A program made the position numbers and the translations under genes. A stretch of DNA of 64,000 bases. Source: [Clostridium] saccharolyticum WM1. GTDB lineage: Bacteria; Bacillota; Clostridia; Lachnospirales; Lachnospiraceae. Below, piece by piece: positions 17,987-25,696 of the stretch. Location of the stretch: assembly GCF_000144625.1 (NCBI RefSeq), contig NC_014376.1, positions 1,488,001-1,552,000 on the forward strand. Direction: 5' to 3'. The notes beneath the pieces are model-generated. The model was not told where the DNA came from. It made no database searches and was given only the letters and a program-made list of their open reading frames with translations. Numbering within the stretch: position 1 is the first letter of the stretch; each line of letters starts with the position of its first letter.

Positions 17987-18271
17987 ATGGCTGATAGTAA
18001 TGGTGCAAAAGAATTATTCAACCAGATAAAAATTATCATTGATAATTACATTAATAATCGTAAAATAACCGCAACTATGGTGGGCACTTATAACGGTTCG
18101 GCGGTAGTAATTAATGAGCAACTTCCGGTACCTATGAGCATGATAAAAGGCAATATGGCAAACTGCCTTATTAATGGTGATAAGGTGATGCTCCTGCGTA
18201 ATGACGGTGGACGTGAATACTTCGTACTAGAAATAATTGGAAAGCCTTACCAGACCACAACGGGAGAGTAA
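17987..18271 (+). CDS. DUF2577 phage baseplate protein
   Basis: A 94-residue protein with the DUF2577 pattern, including INNRKITATMVGTYNGSAVV and a C-terminal GDKVMLLRNDGGREYFVLE. Function in detail is unknown; members occur between XkdQ and XkdS in contractile tails. ATG 17987 follows ATGGAGGTG; the longer in-frame start overlaps the previous gene. Confidence 0.85.
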   Translation: MADSNGAKELFNQIKIIIDNYINNRKITATMVGTYNGSAVVINEQLPVPMSMIKGNMANCLINGDKVMLLRNDGGREYFVLEIIGKPYQTTTGE

Positions 18272-18272
18272 T

Positions 18273-18659
18273 ATGGCAGAGTTAACAACGGATTTAAAGC
18301 TACAGGAGCGAACTTATGAGAGCAAGACATATAAACTATCAAATGAAAAGATAGAGGGCTTTGTGGACGATCTGGAAGCGTTAAAGCAGTCCATATACAA
18401 GGCCCTGTTAACGGAACAATATGAACACCCGATATATAGCTTTGATTATGGTATTGCATGGAAAGAGCTGATAGGTGAGGACAGGGCCTACGTAAGGGCC
18501 GAAACAAAGCGAATGATACAGGAGGCATTACTCCACGATAGCCGTATTACTGATGTAGATCAATTTGCTTTCATTTTTGAAGGTGATACCTGTACCTGCA
18601 CATTTAATGTAACAAGCAAATATGGCATGTTTGAGATAGAAACGGAGGTGCAGATATGA
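18273..18659 (+). CDS. Baseplate wedge protein, DUF2634 / XkdS type
   Basis: This 128-residue gp25-like protein shows the family sequence HPIYSFDYGIAWKELIGED, then TKRMIQEALLHDSRI. Gp25-like proteins join the sheath to the baseplate wedge. The start MAELTTDLKL is chosen because it follows GGGAG and avoids overlap with DUF2577. Its end overlaps the baseplate J gene by four bases (ATGA). Confidence 0.88.
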   Translation: MAELTTDLKLQERTYESKTYKLSNEKIEGFVDDLEALKQSIYKALLTEQYEHPIYSFDYGIAWKELIGEDRAYVRAETKRMIQEALLHDSRITDVDQFAFIFEGDTCTCTFNVTSKYGMFEIETEVQI

Positions 18660-19666
18660 GCCAGACCTATGAAGAAATATTACAAGGCATGTTGGATAAA
18701 GTACCAAGCAATGTTGACAAAAGGGAGGGAAGTATCATTTATGATGCTTTGGCTCCATGCGCTTACTTTCTGGCACAGCAGCAATTTCAGCTTGATAATT
18801 TTGTAGAATTGGTATTTGCGGATACTGCAGTGGGTGAGTATTTAGACACTGCTGTATCCGATTTTGGTTTAACGCGGAAAGGGGCCTCGGCAGCCATCAG
18901 ACAGGTTACTACCAGCGCAGCTATATCTATTGGCACTGTATGGGGTATTAATGAGCTTGCATATACCATAACGGAGCTAATTGCAACGAATCAATATAAG
19001 GCAAAATGTAATACTGCAGGAACTATAGGAAATCAGTATACCGGTTCTATGAGCCCAATTTCAAGTGTTTCAGGCGTTACAGCAACGTTAGGGGACGTAT
19101 TGACAGCAGGTACAGACATAGAAACAGATGATGCATTGAGAGCAAGGCTGTACAACAAAGTTCGTATGCCTGCGACTTCCGGGAATGCCTATCAATACAA
19201 ACAATGGGCGCTTGAGGTGTCCGGGGTGGGCGATGCAAAAGTATTTCCTCTTGATTCAGGCCCCGGCACTGTAACCGTAATTATTGTTGATGACAACAAA
19301 GCAATATCAGAGACTCTTCCTGAGACAGTGGCAGAATATATAGAAACTGTGCGACCCATTGGTGCAACTGTTACTGTAACGAGCCCCACAGCAAAGCAAA
19401 TCAATATTACCGCCTCCGTTATTCTTGATGGTAGTAAAACCATAGGAGAGGTAGAAACGACCTTTAATACGGCAATAGAGAGTTTTTTAGCAGATACCGT
19501 ATTTTCTTCTTACAGTATCAGTTATGCCAAAATAGGCGGCCTCTTATTAGATACTGTGGGGGTAGAGGATTATAATGGGCTTATGGTAAACTCTGGTACT
19601 GGGAACGTTACAATCGGCAGTAAGGAAATTCCCGTAAAGGGAGTTGTTTCATTAACGGAGGTATGA
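18656..19666 (+). CDS. Baseplate J / gp47-like protein, XkdT type
   Basis: This wedge component of 336 residues carries the Baseplate_J signature: RKGASAAIRQVTTSAAI, TDDALRARLYNKVRMPATSG, GVGDAKVFPLDSGPGTV and the repeated beta-sandwich end. It is translationally coupled to the gp25-like protein. Length and order agree with PBSX XkdT. Confidence 0.92.
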   Translation: MSQTYEEILQGMLDKVPSNVDKREGSIIYDALAPCAYFLAQQQFQLDNFVELVFADTAVGEYLDTAVSDFGLTRKGASAAIRQVTTSAAISIGTVWGINELAYTITELIATNQYKAKCNTAGTIGNQYTGSMSPISSVSGVTATLGDVLTAGTDIETDDALRARLYNKVRMPATSGNAYQYKQWALEVSGVGDAKVFPLDSGPGTVTVIIVDDNKAISETLPETVAEYIETVRPIGATVTVTSPTAKQINITASVILDGSKTIGEVETTFNTAIESFLADTVFSSYSISYAKIGGLLLDTVGVEDYNGLMVNSGTGNVTIGSKEIPVKGVVSLTEV

Positions 19667-19670
19667 CGAT

Positions 19671-20204
19671 ATGGATTTAATGGCGTTATTGCCCGGATTT
19701 TACGATGCGAATGAAACAATGATCAGATTGCAGTCAATTTTATCTTCTGAGACTGAAAGCCTTGATACGGGACTTAGCCAAACCATATCGGAATGTTTTG
19801 TCAGTACAGCAAGTGCCATGCTATCACGATATGAAAGCATTTATGGCCTGGAAGTTGATGTGTCTAAATCTAATATGTTCCGAAGGGAAAGAATTAAAGC
19901 AAAGATTGCCGGTGCTGGCACAACCACAAAACAGATGATCATTAATACAGCAAGAAGCTATTCAAACGGAGAAGTAGAAGTTATTGAGGACAACCCAAAC
20001 AGCCGGTTTACGATTAAGTTTGTTGGTACACTTGGTATACCTGGAAATCTTACTGATCTTAAGCTTACTATTGAAGAAATTAAGCCAGCCCATCTTGCGG
20101 TAACGTATGAATATGTTTACAACACATGGGGAAACGTAAATGCTTTAACATGGGAACAGGCAGAAACTTACACATGGGAACAAATAAGGACGGTGAATAT
20201 ATAA
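19671..20204 (+). CDS. DUF2313 baseplate protein, XkdU / YmfQ type
   Basis: The 177-residue protein links the baseplate to tail fibres. Typical parts are the N-terminal LMALLPGFYDANETM, YESIYGLEVD, RIKAKIAGAGTTTK and the C-terminal double repeat LTWEQAETYTWEQIRTV. GGAGGTATGACG precedes the ATG. Its stop TAA directly abuts the fibre gene. Confidence 0.9.
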   Translation: MDLMALLPGFYDANETMIRLQSILSSETESLDTGLSQTISECFVSTASAMLSRYESIYGLEVDVSKSNMFRRERIKAKIAGAGTTTKQMIINTARSYSNGEVEVIEDNPNSRFTIKFVGTLGIPGNLTDLKLTIEEIKPAHLAVTYEYVYNTWGNVNALTWEQAETYTWEQIRTVNI

Positions 20205-21440
20205 ATGCAGACTACACCTAATTTAGGGCTTAAGAAGCCTGAAAAAAGCGAATACATAAACATTTCTGATCTGAATGGGAATTCCGACACTATTGATACA
20301 GCGGTAAGCCAAAAGGTAACTTCTATCGGTGGAGATATCTCAGAAACCGTTGTTAATACCCTGGAACCCAACGAAACAAAGTTTCCAATTCCATCTGCGG
20401 GGGAGACAATTAAACGTTTTCTGGGGAAAGTACTAACGTTTCTCAAAAACATAAAACCTCTTGAAGCTGATGCGACCTACAATGTGGCTACTACCGGTTC
20501 GGATATAACTGGTGACGGTACTCAGGAAAAACCATATCGTACTATACAATATGCGATTAATATGGTGCCAAAGAATCTGAACGGATACGGTGCAAAAATC
20601 CGAGTTGCTGCCGGCACATATGATGAACATGTTTTAGTGAGTTCATTCTATGGTGGGTACGTTCACTTAATTAGTGATTCAGAAAATACACTTGCTGCAA
20701 CATGTCTTGTAAAATCAATACAGATAAAATTTTGCAGAGGGTATGTACAAGTGAATGGATTTACATGTACACGTGCGGATGATACACCATTTGTAGTGTC
20801 AGGATGTAATTATGCGGCAATACAATATTGTCAATCGACCGTATCTGCTAGGTCAAGGGCAGGAATATACTTCGGCGAGTCTAATGGTGTAGTTACTGGT
20901 TGTAGAATAGCGAACCGTAATGTTGCATTACAAGTAGTAACCTCAAAGGTGTTTTCAGACATTTGGGATCAGGCTGGATCAGTTAATAATGACTATGGTT
21001 TGTCGTCCAATAGAAGTTCCATAATAAGTAAGAGTGGTGCTCAACCAATAGGTCTTGCACGTAATGAAGTTAGTGCCGCGGGGGGTGTATTTTTTAACGA
21101 AAACGGAACACAGATATCAGGCATGATCAATTCTGGTTTATCTTGTACTTGGGGTACAATCACTGGTGGAATTGTGCGTCATGGAATTACTGGTGGCACT
21201 GGAATAATAATAGTTAATATAAAAGTTACCCCTACCGTCGCATTGTCATCAGGATCAACGTATCAGATATCTGGGTTTCCAAAGGCAGTTATGGATTTAG
21301 TTTCTGTTGATGTACATTCGAAAAGTTTGGTGAGTTACTGTCAATTAGGGAATACTGGTACAATGACATTTAATTTAAATGTAGCTAGAAACCCCGGAGA
21401 CTATATGGGATTTAGTTGCACTTATTTAACCAATTCTTAA
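20205..21440 (+). CDS. Tail fibre protein with beta-helix domain
   Basis: The receptor-binding fibre (411 residues) starts with the short joint motif TTPNLGLKKPEKSEYINI and the segment NSDTIDTAVSQK shared by Firmicutes tail fibres. From about residue 95 it forms a pectin-lyase-like right-handed beta-helix (GTQEKPYRTIQYAI, RVAAGTYDEHV). The C-terminus is a different, probably trimeric tip. Its position after DUF2313 and lower GC than the other tail genes suggest a separately acquired host-range module. Confidence 0.85.
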   Translation: MQTTPNLGLKKPEKSEYINISDLNGNSDTIDTAVSQKVTSIGGDISETVVNTLEPNETKFPIPSAGETIKRFLGKVLTFLKNIKPLEADATYNVATTGSDITGDGTQEKPYRTIQYAINMVPKNLNGYGAKIRVAAGTYDEHVLVSSFYGGYVHLISDSENTLAATCLVKSIQIKFCRGYVQVNGFTCTRADDTPFVVSGCNYAAIQYCQSTVSARSRAGIYFGESNGVVTGCRIANRNVALQVVTSKVFSDIWDQAGSVNNDYGLSSNRSSIISKSGAQPIGLARNEVSAAGGVFFNENGTQISGMINSGLSCTWGTITGGIVRHGITGGTGIIIVNIKVTPTVALSSGSTYQISGFPKAVMDLVSVDVHSKSLVSYCQLGNTGTMTFNLNVARNPGDYMGFSCTYLTNS

Positions 21441-21452
21441 AGGAGGAAATTT

Positions 21453-21899
21453 ATGAAATATGAAAAGATTAAAATAGGTGAGACAACTCTTGACATTGCT
21501 GCAGGTAGTTGTAGCTTAGACCGAGCAGGAGATGCAGCTACCGTTGCTATTATAACCGGGTCAAATACTATCGACAGTATCCATGCAGTACTGGCTTCCG
21601 GGGGAACCATTGTAAAATATGATAGGGACGGCGTAGAGGAATGGAAGAAAGATAATCTTATCTATACTGGATTAATCAGACCACAATCGGATTTCCCGGT
21701 TGGGATTGAGCAGAAGCAGACAGGTGTAGATAAAGAAGGAAATCCCACATATAGCAATGAAGAAGTTTTGGGCTCCGTACTGGTTGTTGAATACAGGCTC
21801 CCAACAACTCAGGACGAATTAAATAGACAAAGTAAACAGATTGTCAGTTTAAATGCCCAGGTAGCGTATCTGTCCATGATGTCCGGTATTGAAATTTAG
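21453..21899 (+). CDS. Fibre-associated protein, XkdW-like position
   Basis: An unassigned 148-residue protein. The middle has IVKYDRDGVEEWKKDNLIYT and the C-terminal part (TQDELNRQSKQIVSLNAQVA) is a short coiled coil, as in small proteins found after fibre genes and before XkdX. AAAGGAGGAAATTT precedes the ATG. It may be a fibre chaperone or cap; this is inferred from position. Confidence 0.65.
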   Translation: MKYEKIKIGETTLDIAAGSCSLDRAGDAATVAIITGSNTIDSIHAVLASGGTIVKYDRDGVEEWKKDNLIYTGLIRPQSDFPVGIEQKQTGVDKEGNPTYSNEEVLGSVLVVEYRLPTTQDELNRQSKQIVSLNAQVAYLSMMSGIEI

Positions 21900-21910
21900 G
21901 AGGTAATTTC

Positions 21911-22048
21911 ATGAGTAAAAATTATGAAAAAGTAAAAGAATTTTATAATGCAAACTTATGGTCAGAGGAAATGGTATGGAATGCAGTAGGACGCTGGATC
22001 ACAGATAAAGAATACCTGGTTATCACCGGGAAAGAATATGAAAATTAA
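21911..22048 (+). CDS. XkdX family protein
   Basis: A 45-residue protein with the XkdX pattern: YEKVKEFYNANLWSEEMVWN followed by AVGRWITDKEYLVITG. These small proteins follow the fibre gene in PBSX-like phages; function is unknown. AGGAGGTAATTTC lies ahead of the ATG. Confidence 0.88.
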   Translation: MSKNYEKVKEFYNANLWSEEMVWNAVGRWITDKEYLVITGKEYEN

Positions 22049-22063
22049 GAAAGCGTGAGGAAA

Positions 22064-22498
22064 ATGGAAGTGGATAAAATTATGGAATTACTTGCCCTGG
22101 CATGGGGAAGCCCTATTATTAAACTGGTAATTTTGGCTGTAGTGATGGATACCTGTTTCGGCTGCATCAGAGCGATTAAGGAGCACAAATTTAACAGTTG
22201 CTTTGGAATTGATGGAGCGATCAGGAAAATATCAATGGTGGCCTCTCTGGCGTTTCTCCTTATTCTTGATAAGATCGTTCATCTGAACCTGATCGGCTTC
22301 ATTCCAGAAGCAGTCCGGGCATATCTGCCGGTTTCCGGTATTGGTGTGGCCGAGTTCTTCGGGCTCCTGTACATAGCTTATGAGCTGGTAAGCATTCTTA
22401 AAAACATGACTCTGTGTGGTCTGCCCGTTAAGCATCTGTGGGAGGTTATAAAGAAGTTTCTTTCTCAGTACACGGACGAGCTGCCAGATAACACATGA
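22064..22498 (+). CDS. Phage holin, toxin-secretion/lysis (4_1) family
   Basis: The holin makes holes in the membrane at the end of the lytic cycle so that the endolysin can reach the wall. This 144-residue protein has the BhlA/TcdE-like pattern: N-terminal helix, MDTCFGCIRAIKEHKFNS, a glycine in FGIDGAIRKISM, then two more helices and SGIGVAEFFGLLYIAYEL. ATG 22064 (GTGAGGAAA ahead) is favoured over GTG 22055. Confidence 0.9.
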   Translation: MEVDKIMELLALAWGSPIIKLVILAVVMDTCFGCIRAIKEHKFNSCFGIDGAIRKISMVASLAFLLILDKIVHLNLIGFIPEAVRAYLPVSGIGVAEFFGLLYIAYELVSILKNMTLCGLPVKHLWEVIKKFLSQYTDELPDNT

Positions 22499-22502
22499 TT
22501 CT

Positions 22503-22552
22503 GTTGCGATTGTCGTAACTTTTTTGGCCTGGGATAATCCTGGGCCTTTTTT
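22503..22552 (+). terminator. Palindrome and terminator between holin and endolysin
   Basis: GTTGCGA-TTG-TCGTAAC (22503-22519) is a near copy of the palindrome at 8738-8754. It is followed by the hairpin GGCCTGGGAT-A-ATCCTGGGCC (22526-22546) and TTTTTT. The two elements could limit endolysin synthesis until late in the cycle. Confidence 0.65.
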
Positions 22553-22566
22553 AATTGGAGGTATAC

Positions 22567-23400
22567 ATGGGATCTTTAAAAGGATTAATTAGCAGAGGGG
22601 TAGAAGAAGAAGGGTATATTGAAAAGGCAACCAATGCTCAGTTGGATTCTAAGACAGCTAACAAGGGCAGCAACAACTACACAAAGTACTCACGAGACGT
22701 TAATGCTTGGGGGCTGATGGGGTGTCAGGGGCAACCCTGGTGCTGTACAATGCAATTTGCATTAGAAGGATATGAGTATGGAAAAGATGTTGCCTTGCAG
22801 CACTGGAATATGACTCCTAGCACCTATGTAGGGTATAACTGCTTTTCCACCTACAATGCCTTTAAAAAGGCTGGTAAAGTAGGCATGACTCCAAAACTTG
22901 GAGCAGTAGTTATATTTAACTTTTCCCACGCTGGCAGAGTGATTCAGGTATATTCCAAAAACGGGCAGAAATGGTGGGATTGCCTTGAGGGTAATACATC
23001 ATCGAATCTATCCGATCGTAATGGGGGACAGGTTAAGATCAAGACAAGGCCGTGGAATGACGCTACCGTAAAAGGGTTCTGTTATATCAACTACGATGAA
23101 GATGATAGGCCGGGGTGGGTAAAAGATCAGCATGGATACTGGTATCGCAGAGCAGATGGCAGCTACCCAGCTAATAAGTGGTGTATTATTAATCAACATT
23201 ACTACTTGTTTAACAGAGATGGGTATATGGTCACCGGCTGGCACCGCTGGGACGGAAAAGTCTGTGATTCTGATGATGGTTCAGGTGATTGGTATTTCCT
23301 TGATAATACGAAAGACGGGCCACTTGAGGGAGCTTGCTGGCATACCAAAGATAACGGCGCTCAAGAGATTTGGTTGATTAATCAGGATAATAATATTTAA
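22567..23400 (+). CDS. Endolysin: CHAP-like peptidase/amidase with cell-wall binding repeats
   Basis: The lysin degrades host peptidoglycan. Residues 1-175 form a CHAP/NlpC-like domain: catalytic cysteine in GQPWCCTMQF, histidine in FSHAGRVIQV and the following acidic residue in DCLEGNT. Residues 185-277 carry aromatic cell-wall binding repeats (WVKDQHGYWYRRADGSYP, HYYLFNRDGYMVTGW, GDWYFLD). It has no signal peptide, fitting holin-dependent export. ATG 22567 follows TTGGAGGTATAC; the longer TTG start is unlikely. Confidence 0.88.
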   Translation: MGSLKGLISRGVEEEGYIEKATNAQLDSKTANKGSNNYTKYSRDVNAWGLMGCQGQPWCCTMQFALEGYEYGKDVALQHWNMTPSTYVGYNCFSTYNAFKKAGKVGMTPKLGAVVIFNFSHAGRVIQVYSKNGQKWWDCLEGNTSSNLSDRNGGQVKIKTRPWNDATVKGFCYINYDEDDRPGWVKDQHGYWYRRADGSYPANKWCIINQHYYLFNRDGYMVTGWHRWDGKVCDSDDGSGDWYFLDNTKDGPLEGACWHTKDNGAQEIWLINQDNNI

Positions 23401-23422
23401 GGCTGGCATGAAGAATTATAAA

Positions 23423-23450
23423 GGCGGGTATCCGGTATTCCGGGCCCGCC
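23423..23450. terminator. Bidirectional terminator between endolysin and minus-strand block
   Basis: GGCGGGTATCCGG pairs with CCGGGCCCGCC. It separates the plus-strand late operon from the convergent minus-strand block. Confidence 0.65.
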
Positions 23451-23455
23451 TATTA

Positions 23456-23953
23456 TTAATTATTAAAATCTATTATAGCACCCGGAGTTAGCGCATTAGT
23501 TGTTTCCCTTGTTACTATATCTCTTTCTGCAAGGTCTTTTAAATTATTTACATAGTCTGAAGAGGCCCAATACATATTATTGTAATAGACTACCCTTCCG
23601 TCAGAAATCTCCTGCATAGTATTAGAAATGTTACCACTATATTTTACCCAACCCTCACCTGGTGCGCCTACAGGAGTACCATTTGTTTCGCTAATAGGAT
23701 TTGAACAGCTTCCATCTTCTCTAAAACTATACCAACCATCTGTCAGATGATAGCTGCCTGTTTTCATATATCCCGTACTATCAAAATAATACCATGGTCC
23801 TTCGATTTGTTTTATTAAATTAACTGCATAGCTTCCGTCATCATTCTGGTACCACCAACCTACATTATCCTGTTTCCATTGACCGGCAAAAGCAGTTATG
23901 CTCATCGTAGCAGTAGCAACCATGATCGCAACAAATAATCTTAGTTTCTTCAT
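23456..23953 (-). CDS. Secreted cell-wall binding repeat protein
   Basis: The 165-residue protein begins with a clear signal peptide (MKKLRLFVAIMVATATMSIT, cleavage near AFA-GQ). Two choline-binding-like aromatic repeats follow (DNVGWWYQNDDGSY, GPWYYFDSTGYMKTGSYHL). The C-terminal half has no catalytic motif but ends NLKDLAERDIVTRETTNAL, a typical helical segment of phage wall proteins. ATG 23953 follows AAAGGAGA. A surface protein made by the lysogen would fit superinfection exclusion or adhesion, which is speculation. Confidence 0.75.
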   Translation of the reverse strand: MKKLRLFVAIMVATATMSITAFAGQWKQDNVGWWYQNDDGSYAVNLIKQIEGPWYYFDSTGYMKTGSYHLTDGWYSFREDGSCSNPISETNGTPVGAPGEGWVKYSGNISNTMQEISDGRVVYYNNMYWASSDYVNNLKDLAERDIVTRETTNALTPGAIIDFNN

Positions 23954-24069
23954 TTTGTTCTCCTTTCTAAAATAGACTATTCTCAATATATTGTAAGTGT
24001 AACACATATCCAAAATATGGCAATATTAATCTTGAGACAAGCTATAAAAAATAAATTAAAAACTAATCG

Positions 24070-24993
24070 TTATACCTTACATTCTATTGCTGATTTATCA
24101 TTTCGTATACCTTTGAAAACGGGCTGTCGGAAGCTGTCCTTATCCGTAGGCATAGATTCCACTATGCAAACCAGATCAGGTGCCAACCAAACAGCATTTT
24201 CGTTTCCTGCCGGCACATACCCAAACGGCGAATAATCGATTATTTGGTATTTGTACTGATTAAGTATCCTTAAGCTCACACCAAGCGAAACATGCCCTTT
24301 ATATACAAGTACATCATCATCATATTGCCCCAGGATAAGGCTTGGCATACTTTTCTCTTTTACAATGTATCCGCAGATAATACAATCATCTGTAGCCATT
24401 ACTTTAAACTTAATCCAGTCCTTAGACCGTTTTCCTTGCCAGTATAAACTATTCTTCCTTTTAGCAACCACTCCTTCAAGACCTTTTTCTTTTACAAGAT
24501 CAAATAACATAATCCCCTCATTTTCAACATACCGGGATACGGATATCATGTTATTCTCAATCACAACGTCTTGCAGATATTTCTTGCGCTCCATAAGTGG
24601 TAGCATGGTAATATCCTTGTCTTTATAATATAGAATATCATAAGCTATAATGCTGGCCGGATATCTGTCTGCAGCCAGCTTTATTTTAAAGGAATTTGCC
24701 ATTAAAGCTCTTTTTTGCACCTCATAAAAATCTGGCACACCATTTTTAAGTACAAGAAGTTCATGGTCCAGAATACACTTTGTTTTTACCTGTGCATGTA
24801 GGTTTTTAAGCTCCGGGAAGAGTGGAGCCATGAGCTTGTTTCTTTTGTTCCTTATGTCGGTATCCGTACCCAAATACGAAACACATCTAATTCCGTCCCA
24901 TTTTATTTCATAGATATAATCTGGAGAATCAAACGGGTCCATCATTTCTGAAATCAGCATAGGGCTTATCTTCTTGATATCGAATATATCCAT
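24070..24993 (-). CDS. ATP-dependent DNA ligase
   Basis: The ligase seals DNA nicks with ATP. The 307-residue protein has the adenylation motif EIKWDGIR (K31 is the AMP-accepting lysine, KxDG with W), motif III-like ILDHELLVL, motif IV EGVVAKR and motif V DWIKFKV, followed by a short OB-type C-terminal part. AAGGTGGTGAT precedes ATG 24993; the longer ORF start is not needed. It lies in a minus-strand operon behind a LexA-box promoter, so the phage would make its own ligase during DNA damage or induction. Confidence 0.88.
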   Translation of the reverse strand: MDIFDIKKISPMLISEMMDPFDSPDYIYEIKWDGIRCVSYLGTDTDIRNKRNKLMAPLFPELKNLHAQVKTKCILDHELLVLKNGVPDFYEVQKRALMANSFKIKLAADRYPASIIAYDILYYKDKDITMLPLMERKKYLQDVVIENNMISVSRYVENEGIMLFDLVKEKGLEGVVAKRKNSLYWQGKRSKDWIKFKVMATDDCIICGYIVKEKSMPSLILGQYDDDVLVYKGHVSLGVSLRILNQYKYQIIDYSPFGYVPAGNENAVWLAPDLVCIVESMPTDKDSFRQPVFKGIRNDKSAIECKV

Positions 24994-25056
24994 TATATAT
25001 ATCACCACCTTGGTGTAGTGTGCTGATATATAGTGCTTTTTATGCAATTAAAGATA

Positions 25057-25368
25057 TTACATAACCATAACCCATTTATTGTCCATAATATAGAAAAACA
25101 ACCTGAACACATATAGAATGCTGCCGATCAAAGCTTCACATTTATATTCGTTTACCGGTTCTCCATTATAGAATTTATTATCTGTACATTTGATTTTTAG
25201 ATCGGTTATGGTTTGCAATATGCCGTCCTCACCCTCAAATTTAAAAAGCAGCGGCCGGGGAGGTAAACCGGGAGCATACCAAGCCATGCAAGCTATAGGA
25301 TATATCTTGCCTCTAATTATTCCGCTATTAATTTTACATACGTTTGTCCCGATCCCAAATACACCCAT
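25057..25368 (-). CDS. Unknown prophage protein, 103 residues
   Basis: I do not recognise this protein. It is a mixed alpha/beta sequence with three cysteines spread out (VCKI, CMAW, IKCTD, KCEAL), with a hydrophobic C-terminal helix (ILYVFRLFFYIM) that may be a membrane anchor. AGGTGAGATTATT precedes the ATG. It lies between the small Cys-rich gene and the ligase gene in the SOS-type operon. Confidence 0.6.
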   Translation of the reverse strand: MGVFGIGTNVCKINSGIIRGKIYPIACMAWYAPGLPPRPLLFKFEGEDGILQTITDLKIKCTDNKFYNGEPVNEYKCEALIGSILYVFRLFFYIMDNKWVMVM

Positions 25369-25379
25369 AATAATCTCAC

Positions 25380-25553
25380 CTACTTATAATACTGTTCAAA
25401 CCACTTAGGTGCCTTTGGGCTGGTTGTTTCCTTTACTTTCCCGGTTGGCTCAAAGAATCCACATTTTTTATGATCGGCTCCACAGCCCCTTTTATCTCTG
25501 ATGTAATGCGAACATCTGTTAATGTCTTCCGCAAGTCCACAATTTCCCAACAT
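25380..25553 (-). CDS. Small cysteine-rich prophage protein, probable zinc binder
   Basis: A 57-residue protein with five cysteines and two histidines arranged CGLAEDINRCSHY ... RGCGADHKKCGF, which looks like a compact metal-binding knuckle. The function is unknown. It is the first gene of the minus-strand operon, read from the LexA-box promoter 20 bases upstream; GAGAGGTG lies ahead of ATG 25553. The predicted 5' UTR is very short. Confidence 0.65.
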   Translation of the reverse strand: MLGNCGLAEDINRCSHYIRDKRGCGADHKKCGFFEPTGKVKETTSPKAPKWFEQYYK

Positions 25554-25573
25554 AATAATCACCTCTCATGATG

Positions 25574-25602
25574 ATTATACGAACACACGTTCTGAAAGTC
25601 AA
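25574..25602 (-). promoter_or_regulatory. SOS-type promoter of the ligase operon
   Basis: On the minus strand TTGACT, 17 bp and TATAAT form a near-consensus promoter. The spacer holds AGAACGTGTGTTCG (25580-25593), a LexA-type box touching the -10. It is the same design as at 96-124 and 28312-28340. Control of the ligase operon by LexA is inferred. Confidence 0.85.
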
Positions 25603-25626
25603 AGGAAATAATTTGTAATTTGGTAT

Positions 25627-25660
25627 AAAAAAAGCGGGTACCTTGCATTCTGGCCCCGCA
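25627..25660 (-). terminator. Terminator of the zinc-finger gene
   Basis: On the minus strand TGCGGGG pairs with a matching CCCGC stretch across a loop and is followed by TTTTTTT. Confidence 0.7.
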
Positions 25661-25696
25661 ATTTGTTTTAATTCATGAAACTTTTTTCTTAATTAC

